DNA of 64,000 nucleotides from Mycteria americana (lineage: Eukaryota > Chordata > Aves > Ciconiiformes > Ciconiidae), in assembly GCF_035582795.1 (NCBI RefSeq), contig NC_134368.1, positions 32,362,501 through 32,426,500 of the forward strand, given 5' to 3'. Below, in pieces: positions 25,399-37,300 of the stretch (positions within the stretch are counted from its first letter, which is position 1; each line of letters begins with the position of its first letter). The notes beneath the pieces were generated by a model, which was given only the letters and a program-made list of their open reading frames with translations, was not told where the DNA came from and made no database searches. The position numbers and the translations under genes are program-made.

Positions 25399-28300
25399 AG
25401 TTAGAGTTGCATGTAGAATTATGCCTGAACTTTTTTTAATGTATTTTTACTTCACAGAACATACATGGTAATTTTCCTTGTGATCCGTGGAGCTGCTTTA
25501 ACTCAAAAGGTATATTGATAGTTTCCAAAAAATACCCCCAATAAACAGACATCCCTTATGACTGAGGGCTAAGTAAGTTCATAAAATGAAAATTTGACTC
25601 TCTTAATTTCATCTGACTTATTTAAAGTATTTTAGCAGTTCATCTGAATTGCAAGGGTAAAATTCATATATATGTTTGTCATTGTAAAAGTATATTAAAC
25701 TGAAGCTGTGCAAAAAGGAAAAAAAATCACGAAACCTTTCTTTGACACTTGCCAGTCACACTGAAGCAAAAAAAAAAAAAATTATCTGCTGTTTTTCTTC
25801 ATTAATTGATTACTATTGTTCTGAGTAGTGACACTGCTTTGAAAGTGCTCCCTGAATTGCTAGTTTTAGTGCTTGCAGCTGCTGTATGTCACAGTATGTC
25901 TTTACTGGTTTCAGTTTGTGTTAGGCAGCAAAACCAGAAATACTGCATCTGATTTTGCACCACGACAAGAAATTTTTATCCAATAAGATTGCCCTTACGT
26001 GACATTCAGGAAAGAATTTGTTCTGTGTCAAAACGCCTCAGCAATGTATTGGTTTGTTCTTTCCCTTATAAAAGAAGGAAAAAATTCCAAATCCCAATCC
26101 AAAACATATTGGATGTACCTGCTGGCTTTCAGCCTTGATTTATTAGCACCTAGTGATTTATTAGCCAGTTGGATCTCCACCCCCTTGCTCCGATAGTAAC
26201 CCCTATCTGTTCCAGGAGCTCTTTCTATAGGATGACATTTACTTTTTTTGTAATTGCACCACAGTGCTGGCTTATAATTATCCTGTGACCAGCTGATGTG
26301 GCCAGGTCTGTCTTCTTGCCCATTTCTAGCTGATCAGGGCCAAGTTATTAGAAGAACGTCTCAGTGATATGCCCTAAACAAATGAGTTTGTACATAATAC
26401 TTCAGCATTGCCTCTCATTTCTGTTATCCCAGTCCTCCAGCCATCCGGTCTTTCTGGCATGGCCTCTGACTCTCCTTTGAGTTCAGGATCCCTCTCAACT
26501 TTGTCTTATCAAAAGATGTCAGCAGCATGCTGTTAGCGCTTGTGCCTTATCACTGAAGAGGTTTGATCTACAAGTTTCACGCTCCCTTCATGAAAATCAA
26601 CATTTTCTATGGTAAGGCAGTAGTTTCTGTGAGGATTAAATGCTCCTTCTCTCACCATTGGAAAAATGGGAAGTAGTATGATCCAAAAGCATTGACTGGT
26701 ACAACACAGGACTTCGGGCTGAAGGGACAGAAAAAGGGGTTCATGTAACGATCCCCTGGAATAATGATCTTAGGAATAGCGATTTGAGAGCAGGATCCTC
26801 ACCTGTCAGCAGCTTGTGCCAGCCTTGAGGAGGCACAAATGACCGCGGGCAGCTGGGGAGGGGCAGCGGGGAGGTGTTTGGCCCGTTAGGGTTGTATTCC
26901 TTGGACTTTGGACTGCCCTGCAGCAGGCCCTCAGGCAAGTCACTTTGTCTTTGGGAGGCTTGTCCTTCCATCTGCAGCTTGGCCAGTAGTTCAGGTTTTA
27001 AATGCTTTCAAGCAGGAATTGTCTCATATAAGAAAAGAACTGCTGAGGGAATCCTATGTTTTACAGAATTTTTTTCACTGAGAAGGAAACAATGAGCCAA
27101 CATCTCTTTACTGTGTTGACCTCAAGTGTTTAATGGAGATCTGGAAACCTCCAATAGAACCCAGCATACCAAAAGGATCTTCCATGAATAACTTTAGCTA
27201 ATAAGTCTTGCCCTAGTAAAATAAAACTTTCTCCCTTCTGTTACATAATGGATGAATGTTTTGTTGGTGAATCAGAAGCTATTGCGGTCTCTTCCTTTCT
27301 AAAAGTCTCACATGCATCACTGAGCCCAGAGCTATTATAAGCAGGTTTTATCTTATGCCATATGTTCTGCAATGCAGCCCAGCACCTCAGTAACATCTAC
27401 CGCATTTACTTAACCCTTTCGCAAATGTCCTTATATGTATGAACTCCGCTAGCTGCTGTCGCTGTGCTCAAGATGCGTATCCCAAGTTGTTTTAAACCCC
27501 TTGACTACCCACTGTGTAACCTGTACCTGGGGCTTCCCCCCTGGAAAATGGGAAAGAAGAAGGAAACTCCCTGGCCCCAGTACTGTTTGCTGCTGAAGTT
27601 TGCACTGACGTCCTTGCACTGTCATCTCTGCTGAGAGTCCCCACTACTCCCTGCCTATCCCACATGTTCCCGAAGTGACCTGCCTGCTCTAGGTTTGGCT
27701 GTGTTTTTCAGAGAGCAGCGTCTTCCGCATCCCAAAGATGCTGCACGAGGCTGGCAGTGGGATGGATTAGGGAGGCAGGATGTTGGTGTCGAAACGAAGG
27801 GCTGGGTGAGGAACATGAGGCTTTCTGACTTCTAGGACCACCCATGGTGATACTTAATAAAAATAACGGGCACAGAAATACAAAGACTGGCTGGGAAGGC
27901 TTTAATTTATAGCTGTGGAAAACAGGACCTCAAAAAGGAAGGGAGGTGAACTCCTGCCAGACTAAACAAGAGTGAAGAAGTTGAAAGGAGCAGTATTTAC
28001 CTGGCTCTAGTTCTTCTGTTTAATGTAATCTAAACATTTTAAAACTGCTCTTTACTCCTCTTCTCCATTAATATCTCTTCTTTGCTGCTAAAGACCACAG
28101 TGCCAATCCTCATGCAGCGGAGGTTAAGTCCTTTTGCCTTGAAGTGTGTAAAATAAGATTTTACTTTCCCTGTTACTTCCTTGTTGTGTAAAGAGATATG
28201 TTGAAATAGCTCTTTGCTTGTTTTGGAAGATAAAGTATATTATATGGTGTTTGAACATTAATAGACTCTGTTATGCTGATTCATACATGTTTCCTAACAG

Positions 28301-31300
28301 CTGACTATCTCAGCTACATATGGTTTCTTTGGAAGATACAGTCTTTGGGAGGAAGAAGATGACAAAATGGGCTGTTGTTTACAGAAATGCTTTTGCTTCT
28401 GCAGGTGGCAAGGGAAAATAGATGTTTCTGGAAAGTAAGATTGGTTCTTGCTGTGTTATGGATACTTTAGATAGTATTACTAGTTTATATCAGGTAATCC
28501 AAGAATACCTCATCTTCTCTCTGGACAAGGTTTGCAAGAAATAGTATCTCTTATAAGATCACTTGATACTCTTGGAAAAACAGGCAAGCATTGGCATGCT
28601 ATTTTTCCTTTGCTTTGCCTAGGTGTTTCATGAGACTATTGTGGCTGCACCAGTTTGTCACCTTTGATCCCTCTCAATCTTGTTTTCATTTAATGTTTCT
28701 CAGGTATTGATTTCATCTCTGGTTATATTATCTCATCTCTGTCAGCATGGGAGTGTTGCATACTGTCCTCTCTACGAGTGTTATGCTCTATTGCTAAACG
28801 TCTCATGCAGTTGAACTCATTGCTGGGAAGTTATGTTATTGAATCTGAGTGTCAGGCTTTTTTATGTCCATCTTTATTCCCTTTGTGTTAGCTTAAATGT
28901 TTCCTTGGGATCTTTGGTGTTTGTGTCTGCTTTGTATATCTGGACTTCGTCCATCTATCAACCTCAGCTTTTTTTTTAGCTACATATGGAAGAGAGGTCA
29001 ATGGACTCAGGGCAGGTCATGGAGGCAGAAAACAGACAGAAACCAACTTTTCCTGTGAAATCTGATGGACAACAATAGGTACAGGAGCCTATTTTAAAAA
29101 GTGGGAACATGGTTAAGCAGAGTCTGCCCTCCTGCTTGCTTGTTCCCAAACAATTTGTTTCCCTTTCCTGGAGGAGTGGAGACACCTCTCTGGGGAGTGC
29201 TGCTCCTGGCTCTGAACGTGAAGGTATCGGCAATAATGAGCAGCTCTGGGGACTCACAGAAATGGATGTACTGAGATGTGGAGTGGGTAGGAAAGCTGGA
29301 GGCAAGTGCCAATCCTGGTTTGCACTGGGAAGCTCTGTGCCCTATGAGAACAAACTGGGCCGGGGGGAGACAGGGTGGTTTTTCGGCGGGGACCTGAAAA
29401 GCAAAGAAGTTTGTGCAGCTGCATGGCCAACCCAGGGCTCAACAGGGCAGTGCTTATGGTAGTGGATACTCTGAGTTATTTTAAAAAGAGCATGAATAAG
29501 CATACCATCAGCTTAAAATCAAGGTGGGGTTTTTTATTACTCATCCTGGCAATGTACATCAGAACAGCCTTTTTCTGCTGTAGAAATGTGATTAGAGATG
29601 TCAGTCAACTTACCCTCTTACCAGCATTTTTTAGTTCCCTTTTTTGCCTCAGCTGCTGTATTGTGCCCGCAGCCAAGTAACCCACCTGCCCTCTCCCTGC
29701 CATGCAGTTCTTAATGCTGCATGCATGCGGATTTCCATTCTCTAAATTATAGACATTCCTATTCGATTTAATAATTCATATCTTCATTAATCTAGCTTAT
29801 TACACCATATTTTATAGCCATTAAATTCACTGACAAGGAACACATTACTTTGGAGACAGGTCCTGTAGAATATCTCGTACTACAGATAGGTATTACAGAT
29901 AGGTGCTGCATTTCTCATAATGAACGAATGTCTGTGAAATCTCTGCAAATCCCATTGCACAACTGAGGTTTGAAAAATCTTGGCCACAGTAACTTCAACT
30001 TTAAAAAGTCACTATAAATCCTGCTTTTATTTATTTTTCCCCTCAATGACCATCTTTCTACCTACCAGCTGATGCTTTTGCTTGGTCAGCTCTGCTCAGA
30101 GAGGTCTCTCCCTACAGGTTGTTTTGCCCATCCCACTCTGAGTACCCCCAGCATCACAGCAAGGAGGAAAAGCTGCAAGGAACAACACCTTGTTATGTCT
30201 TTAGGTGTCTTTTCTATGGTTGTGTGAGACTTTCTGTTTCTCATGTGAGACTTGTTTTGCTTGAAAATGATTTTTCAGACATCCGTCATGTGGTTGACAT
30301 CTCCTCTGTCCCATCCAGTGGCGCAGCCTCACCCCTGCATTGTGCCTGTTGTTTGGGATGCATCGCTTGCTCTCTTTCCAATAATTTAAATCTCTTCCCT
30401 CTGTACGAGCAGCAGTTAAATCTTTATTTGACCTGTGCTTGTGTTGAGGGCTCTGTGCAGTTTCTGAAAGGCAGCACAGCCTAGGAATCCCAATGGATTT
30501 GGGTGACATTTGAGTAGTTTAAGTACAACCTATCTTATGGGGATTTGTCAGCTGGTGCGTTGCTAAGGCTTTGCCAGCTGGAGTCCAAAGGCTGTGCCTG
30601 ATTTACTGGCAATAAAGCCCATTGCACCGGCCTTCATCTTTCTTGGAGAGAGCCTTAGAAAGAGAGAGTGGGAGAGGAGTAGCTGCTCCCATTGGTCTCC
30701 CCTCTGTCGTCAGGGGTGGAGGGACCATGTGCTGCCTTCATGATGCCACTGCTCTCCGCTTTAACTGGCTCTGTGTTCGGCACTGCGTGTCTTTATGCAG
30801 CTGACAAATTATACGACAGGTTAAAGATTATTCTAATCTGCTCTGCTGCTTTTCTGGAATAAGCTGAGAAGGGAGCGTTTACCATATGTGCTGTGTTATT
30901 CTAGCTAGCATATCCAACCTTGTTTATCTGTCGCTTTCACACCTCATGTTCTTCTGTGATTCAAAACTGATTTACTGTTAACTGTTTACAGTGATTTGAA
31001 CAAGAGAGGCTTGAAAAAGATACAGGAAAAAGGTTTAATTGCTGATTTCCCATGTTGTCCTGGGGCTGGATCTGTAGGATTCCCATTCAAGTGATTAAGG
31101 AGAGAAGCAAATGGCCCGTGTAAGCAGACTTATTTCCTAGCTATCTCAGCAGTTGCCCTTGACACAAGTCAACAGCATTGGATGTCCCAACCTTCAGCCT
31201 TTCCTATCCCATTTTTTTCTTTCTGCAGTACAGATAGACAAGAGGGATGAGTCATGTTTGAGCTCTAGCATTAGAGACTCGAAAGGCTTTTGTGCAGGGT

Positions 31301-34042
31301 GTTGTCTGTTGCATTGCCAATGTTTGGATTCCTTTTTGTACTTGTTTTACTGTTAGAGGAAGCATTTTACCCTGTAGGTGATATCATCCCACATCTTCCT
31401 CCGTAGGATCTTGTGAAAAATTTGCATAAATAGACTTTGCCTTAGCGGTCAGGCATGGCCTCCTTAGAAACCTGGAAGGGCTGGCTGCTCCTCGTCTCTG
31501 TGCTGGCAGGATGGGGAATAGCGTGTGCAGCCTGTGCAGGGAAGGGTGTTCATTGGTTTTGCAATGAGTCACGAAGCCTAATTTAAAGAATTCACGCTTA
31601 GTAATGTGACAACTGCGAGGATGGGGTATGGAGTGGGGAAACAGCTAAGGGACATGTTAAATCACATGGAGAAAAGCAGATCTTGGCTGGAGATAACCAT
31701 GTTGGTTTTCACCCATTTTGATGAAATGAAAGCTGTGTCGACCTGTCTTACTTGTTCAACACCTAGATTCATAGTTGGTGAATCAGTACAGTACATTTGG
31801 AGTTGATGAGGTAATTCACAGTTATATCTGAAGACCTCCAAAAGAGGAGGGGACAAGGGTAGTGTGGATGAATGACACAGTGAGAACCTTTTAAAAATGC
31901 TGTAGTTGAACTGATTTATGCAGTAAATTACATTAACCAGCAGAAATGGCATCACACAGTCTTTCCTTTCAAAGAAGGCTGAGGAAGGAGGCAAGGTGGG
32001 AACTGTGGAAAAACAGCTCCATCACCCAGTCTTGTGTCTAGTACTGATCCTTTCTCTTCTGTATGCTCTACCATTTGATTTATGAGTTTTTGCAGGCAGT
32101 CTCTGAAGTGCGTGAAGGGTTGGGGGCAGCTGTGGCCTAGAGCAATAATTTCTGTCTTTCTCTGCATGACTGCCTGCCTGCCTGTCTAACCCCTGTTAGG
32201 GGTTTTGTATAAGAATATATTTATCTAAAGTCAGAATTGAGCAGCAAGCAATTGGTCTGGCTGGAGATGTGAGTTGGTCAGCTTATGGAAAGCACAGGTA
32301 GGGGAGAGGAAGAGTAAACTTCTGTACTCCTTTTTCTTCTACACTGGTAAAACTGCTGCTTGTTGTTTTCCTCATCTGCTCATTGTGGGTCAGTGATTCT
32401 GGATTGAAAAATTCTAATGCTGGGCCTGAATTTGAGGTTCATAATTCAGCTTGTTTATTTATGCTGCTACAAGGCAAGGGATGCCTTGTGGTCTTAATGA
32501 AGTTGCACAAGTGCTGTGTATCTTGACTGCCCAATGAGAAGAATGATACCTGTGTAAACTTCTTAGGGATCTGTAAAGGAACTGCAGAATTACTATCTGT
32601 TGTGTCTTTGACTTTGTAATTTCAATCTAGGTTTCCTGCTTCATCCATAATCAGGTACCGACATAATCAGATTCACAAGGAGTAGCTTTCTTGTTCTCTG
32701 TGTAAGTATGATCCCATCCCTGGGCTCAAAACATGCTCACTGGCACCATGCTAGTTTGGAGACCACTTGTCACTGGAAGTAACCAGATCACAATGTGCTT
32801 GGGCACATTTTCTCTCTCTAAATACCCTGTAGTTATGCCTCCAGCAACTACAAAGGGGTGTTACCCAGATGTGGCTTTGCCGTACACAGGTGTAGCAGAG
32901 TGGAGTGTAAGTAAAACCTGATGCGGTATTGAAGAGTACTATTGCACTACAGCAGATTTTTCATGTTTCCTGGTCAAATGTTCCTACAGGGGCCTTCTAC
33001 ATTGCAACCAGCAACAGCTCATAGGAAGAGCAGAGTGTGCTGAGGCAGTGCATATGCATGCAGCCTGGGAGAAAAGCACATACAGGGGTTTAAAGAGCTT
33101 AGGAAAATATTTGTCACCAGTAGAACATGATGCTTCTCAAACTGGATTATGATAGGAGGCTAAAAGTTGTGGGTTTTTTAAAATATCGTGTTTTAAGTAG
33201 ATTCATTGCAACATTAAGTAGAGGCAGAAAAGAAATTAAGCTCTTTGACAGTTATGATGTTTTAGGAATTCTTTGGTGCATCCCAAATCAAAGAAATTAA
33301 CCCCTTCTTGGCAATGGATAACAACAAACTCTCGGTACTTCTTTCTACTGGATGTGGGGAAAGTAGTTTGAAACTGCATTTATTTTCTTCAGCCTTTGGT
33401 GGAAAAAAAGTTGGGGTTTTTTCTGGTTAACTTTTTAATTTCTTGTTCCTGTCTTCATGTCTGTTTTGTCTTTTTGCCGTGCTTTTTTTGGTGCAGCTTT
33501 TAAAATTTAAGCTTCTCAAGGAAGAAATGCTTGGTCAAATTTTGTCCTCAGTTACTTGGGGGAGAAAAAAGTCAGACAAATATATTGACTTTGCTGATAT
33601 AAAGCTGAATATTTATTGAAGTAACCCACCAGCAAACCAACAGAATTTTATCCTGTTCTCTTTGTTAACTTGCAAATTGACTTGTCTAGTTACGAGGCTA
33701 CGTAAGAAAAATAGAGTAGGTTATTTTCAATTGCTTTTAATTCAAGGCAGAAGATCCAGCACCTGCCAAAGTGGGGTAACCAAAGCAGTGCTTGTCTTTT
33801 GGTGAAAACGTCAAAACAAAAGTACAAAAGTGTGGAGTGAAGCCTACAAATGAGCCTTAAGTAATAAATAATAAATAAATTCTGGCTCTACAAAATTATC
33901 CTTTTTCTTCATCCGAATGTTCGGCTGCACTGACACCTCCAAGCAGATCCTTAAACCCAAGAGCAGATGTTTTAATGCTCTTACGGTTGCTTTGTCAATA
34001 TGACACGTCAACCGTGAGTTGCAGCCCTGCATTTACATGGCA

Positions 34043-34160
34043 AGCGCCGGGCTGCTTCGGGCTGGTGACTTGCTCTTTGACCTCATTCTTCCTTTGAAGC
34101 TGCTGCCGCGGTGCGTGCTCGCGAGCCGTGCCGAGGCACCGCGTCCCTCAGCCCCGCGCC
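34043..34160 (+). promoter_or_regulatory. CpG-dense patch abutting CRACD exon 2; possible internal promoter
   Basis: About 14 CpG dinucleotides occur in roughly 118 bases (clusters such as GCCGCGGTGCG and CTCGCGAGCCG) in an otherwise CpG-poor intron, and the enrichment ends 21 bases before exon 2. Upstream of the exon the reading frame is closed by TAA at 34172-34174, and exon 2 has no in-frame ATG. A transcript starting here would therefore first use the Met at codon 85 in the next exon. That Met corresponds to the start annotated for the human protein as I recall it (MGTRAFSHDS). The patch is shorter than a standard CpG island and could also just be GC-rich sequence beside a conserved exon. 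Confidence 0.35.
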
Positions 34161-34181
34161 TGTTTGTCTTGTAATCCACAG

Positions 34182-34350
34182 ACAAGAAAAAAGCAGGCAA
34201 ATTCCAGCCTTTCAAGAAGCTCTTCGGTAAGAGGAAGAAAAGAGAGCCCGCGTCAGACTGTGAGGAAGCCAAACTGAAGCCCAGCCACTCCTTCGGCAAC
34301 GTCTGCAACGGCACCTTCTCCTCCGATGAAGAGCCAAATGGTGGTCTGAG
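34182..34350 (+). CDS. CRACD: CRACD coding exon 2 (residues 23-79), basic segment
   Basis: The 169-nt exon lies between AG (34180-34181) and a strong GTAAGC donor (34351). It completes codon 23 with two bases, encodes 55 full codons, and ends with two bases (AG) of Arg79. It contains the highly basic segment KKKAGKFQPFKKLFGKRKKR (residues 24-43), diagnostic of the CRACD/CRACDL family, and then a serine/acidic stretch with SSDEE at about 69-73, a plausible casein kinase 2 type target. The basic patch could bind acidic lipids or actin, or act as a nuclear signal; none of these roles is shown here. CRACD is known to bind and inhibit actin capping protein, favouring filament growth and supporting cadherin-catenin junctions in epithelia. 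Codons are GC-richer than the introns, as expected for a conserved exon. Confidence 0.9.
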
Positions 34351-37300
34351 GTAAGCTCGCACGGGTCTGCTGCCAGCTCATGCAAACGCAAGGCTTGTTC
34401 TCCCTGCTTTTAATGGAATTAAATTTAAATTCTCCCTCTGCTGAGTCGTGCCAAGTTGTACACCGCTTGTTAGGAAGCGTGTGCATCTCTGTCCCTCCTC
34501 TGAACGTGACACCCGCTGCTGTAGACCCTGAGGTCTGGTTTCTTGCATGTGTTACCTACTGGGTGCGTGTGCCGGTCTGCAAAAAAGAAATCCCAGGGTG
34601 AAGCAGAAATTAATTTGAATCCAGCGCCGTGATTTAACAGAACTCCATGGCAAACACCTGAGCAGAAGTATTAGTGGCAGCCGTGTTTTTAAAACTGGGG
34701 AAAGGGAAACTTGAACTGGCTGCTACAGATTTTGTACTTTATTCTGTACTTTTCCCTTCAAGGTGGTATCTCTGGGTCAGGATGGAGACATCCTCTTTCA
34801 GTCTATCCCGTACAGTTTTTGCATTGTAATTGGGGTCAACAAACAGGCTGCTTTTATTCTGATCCTAATTGAATGTAGAGCAGAATAAGGAAGAGAGGAG
34901 AGAGAGGCACTGGGAAACCAGATCATATTCCAGTGACAGGAGAGGACAGGAGGAGAGTGTGAGAATTTGCTGCAGAAATGATGGGAGAAAGAAACTGCAC
35001 AGAGTTAACTAGTCAGCAATCCCTAACTAGGAACAGAACAGAAAAAAAAGCCCAAACCAAAACAAAAAACCCCACCTCAACAACAACGAAAAACCAAGAC
35101 CCAATGCACAAACTAATTGGGTCAGTAATACTTATTTCACTTTCCAACTGAAAGTCTCAGAGAGGTTAGCTGACTCCTGGCCAAAGCGTGCTTCTTTGGG
35201 AAAAAAAGGAACTGCTTGCATTAGGGAGTGTGAAAGTAACAAAAAATCTGAGGATCAAAAAAACATACCAAATTCCTCTGCTCAAGAAAGAAATGTGTAT
35301 CAGAAACATCACCCTGCACAGTATTTTCAATGGTGTAAAATCATAGCTGTGAAAATGTGGTTTGGGTTTTTTAAAATTTTTTTTAAGCTTCTGGATTTTT
35401 TGTTCCATTCTGTGAAATTCTCTAAGTTCTAGGTTGTCCCTTTGGTTTCTGCAATGCAATATTGTGCCCCTCTTTTGCCTGTCCCAGCTTTTCAGAAAAT
35501 CAAGACTGAGCATAGCCACACTGTAGGTGGAGACATAACTGACTGCTGCTGCCTTGCATTGCCTGTGTGCATGATGCCGAGTGACTGTAGGAAGTTACAG
35601 TACCTTTTGGCTCAAGAGCAAACTAGTGAACAAGAGCAAAACAAAGGGCATCATCTCGCTATCACGGATTTCCCCTTCAGCGTAACTGAAAATGCAGTGC
35701 TGCGCCCAGAAACAAAGTGATATGGGAACTTGTCCCCTTCCTCAATGGTGAAGTGAAGGTGTGGCAGACCCTTGTGAGGCTGTTAAATGCTTGCGTTTTT
35801 CAGTGAATTAATTTTTCTTATTAATAAAGGCATTAAGCGTAAGTCTCTAGTGGAATAAACTAGACTGCACAATTTAAATCACAGGGGATTAGCAAATGTG
35901 AAGGGTCCCACAACTCATCTCAAGTGGAACATTTCTTTCTGTGCATGTGATTTGAGAGAGGTGCTTCTGTTTTAGCCTGCTAGAAATACTCAGTCAAAAC
36001 TCTGTTTTCCCTGTCAGGCTTCATGGTGCAAAGGTGGGTGGGATTTGATAATAATTTTCAGTTTGCAGGTAGCATTTGCCACATTACTCATCTTACAAGC
36101 ATAGATGTTCAGTGCGGTGCATTAGATTGCTTTGGGGAGCTTAGCTTTGCCACCCCTTTCTGTTTTCAGCAATGTTGCTTCCATCCATTATATTTTTTTG
36201 CCTTTAGTATCATTTTGAATGTTTATGAATTGAATGTAGAGATAAGCTATCTAAGTAAAATAATATATGCAGTTGTTTACAGGTTGTCTAACAGTAAATA
36301 CATTACCATACCTTCCATTATTCATATAGAAATGGACGAGAGCAAATATAAATAACTAGTATTATATTTATATAACCAAAATCTTGAGTAGTTTTATAAA
36401 ACCATCTGCTTCAAACTCTTTATGAAGGTACAACAACTGTATATATAGAAAAGCTTAATAAAAGTTCCAATTTTGCAATGAAAGTTCAGGGATGCTCCCA
36501 TTCCCTTAATAGAGCTATATTTCTTCATCAACCTGTAAAGTACATTAATTTGTTATCTGCAGATGTTTCATGTGGACTTTTTGTTTTGTTCTGGGGAAAG
36601 GGAGGTTATTATTTTGAAAAGATATTAAGGAAGAAAGCTGCTTCAGGAAGGCAGAGACAAGAAAATAAATGAGTATAGGCTAAATAAGAGATCTGTATTG
36701 CTTCCAAGACCTAAGCTAGTATTTCACTGTGTGGTGTATAGGCTTACAAGCCTGCTCAGAGCTAATGCCTGAATCTCTAATAGAAACTGCGCCGACCAGG
36801 TGATGCAGACGGACCAGGAGCAATGTAGGTAATCTGCGTACAGTGTAGATTGACTAGCTGAGTTGGAAGCAGCCTGAGAGATCTGCCTGTCCATCCTTTC
36901 TTACAGCTACTGCCTGGACTCATCAGATGCAAATAACTTGCTTGGTATCCTGATGTATGCACATTTCAACCTATTTATTCATCCATGTTGTTTTGCAATT
37001 CCCAGCTGGGAAGTTTGCTACTACAATTTGTCTTGCCCTGCCTTGTGAAAGACTGGAATTCCTTTTCCCATTTTTATATTGCCTTTCTCGACTTTACAAA
37101 GTTAAAACTGTATTCATTAACTTTTTATCCTAACCATATGAGCTGGGAGATAGGAGTGCTCATTACAAGGCAAGTTAAATTGTATTTGTGGAGCTTCACT
37201 AAAGTCTCCAGGAGCTTCTGTTCTGAGGCTATGATTTGGCACTTTATAAGATTTTATATTTGTCTTATCTGTCACAGGTGACACTAAGCAAGCACTGTGA

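Larger units (their letters stand above)
8616..34181 (+). other. CRACD: CRACD intron 1 (25,566 bp)
   Basis: This long AT-rich intron has no convincing coding exon; the open frames of up to about 120 codons inside it lack codon bias, splice-site pairing or recognisable domains. It contains the G-quadruplex motif at 16413-16441, the CR1 remnant at 17397-17502, a C17 run at 25382-25398, and a CpG-dense patch just before its 3' end. Some GC-richer stretches (11860-12100, 24090-24680, 29100-29450) carry overlapping ORFs on both strands, which is what random GC-rich sequence gives. The intron ends with CCACAG at 34176-34181, a weak acceptor whose pyrimidine tract is interrupted. A non-coding RNA or enhancer here cannot be excluded from sequence alone. 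Confidence 0.6.

Noticed and set aside
34033..34362. 109-codon minus-strand ORF over CRACD exon 2
   Set aside because: It is the antisense shadow of a conserved plus-strand exon and the CpG-rich patch.
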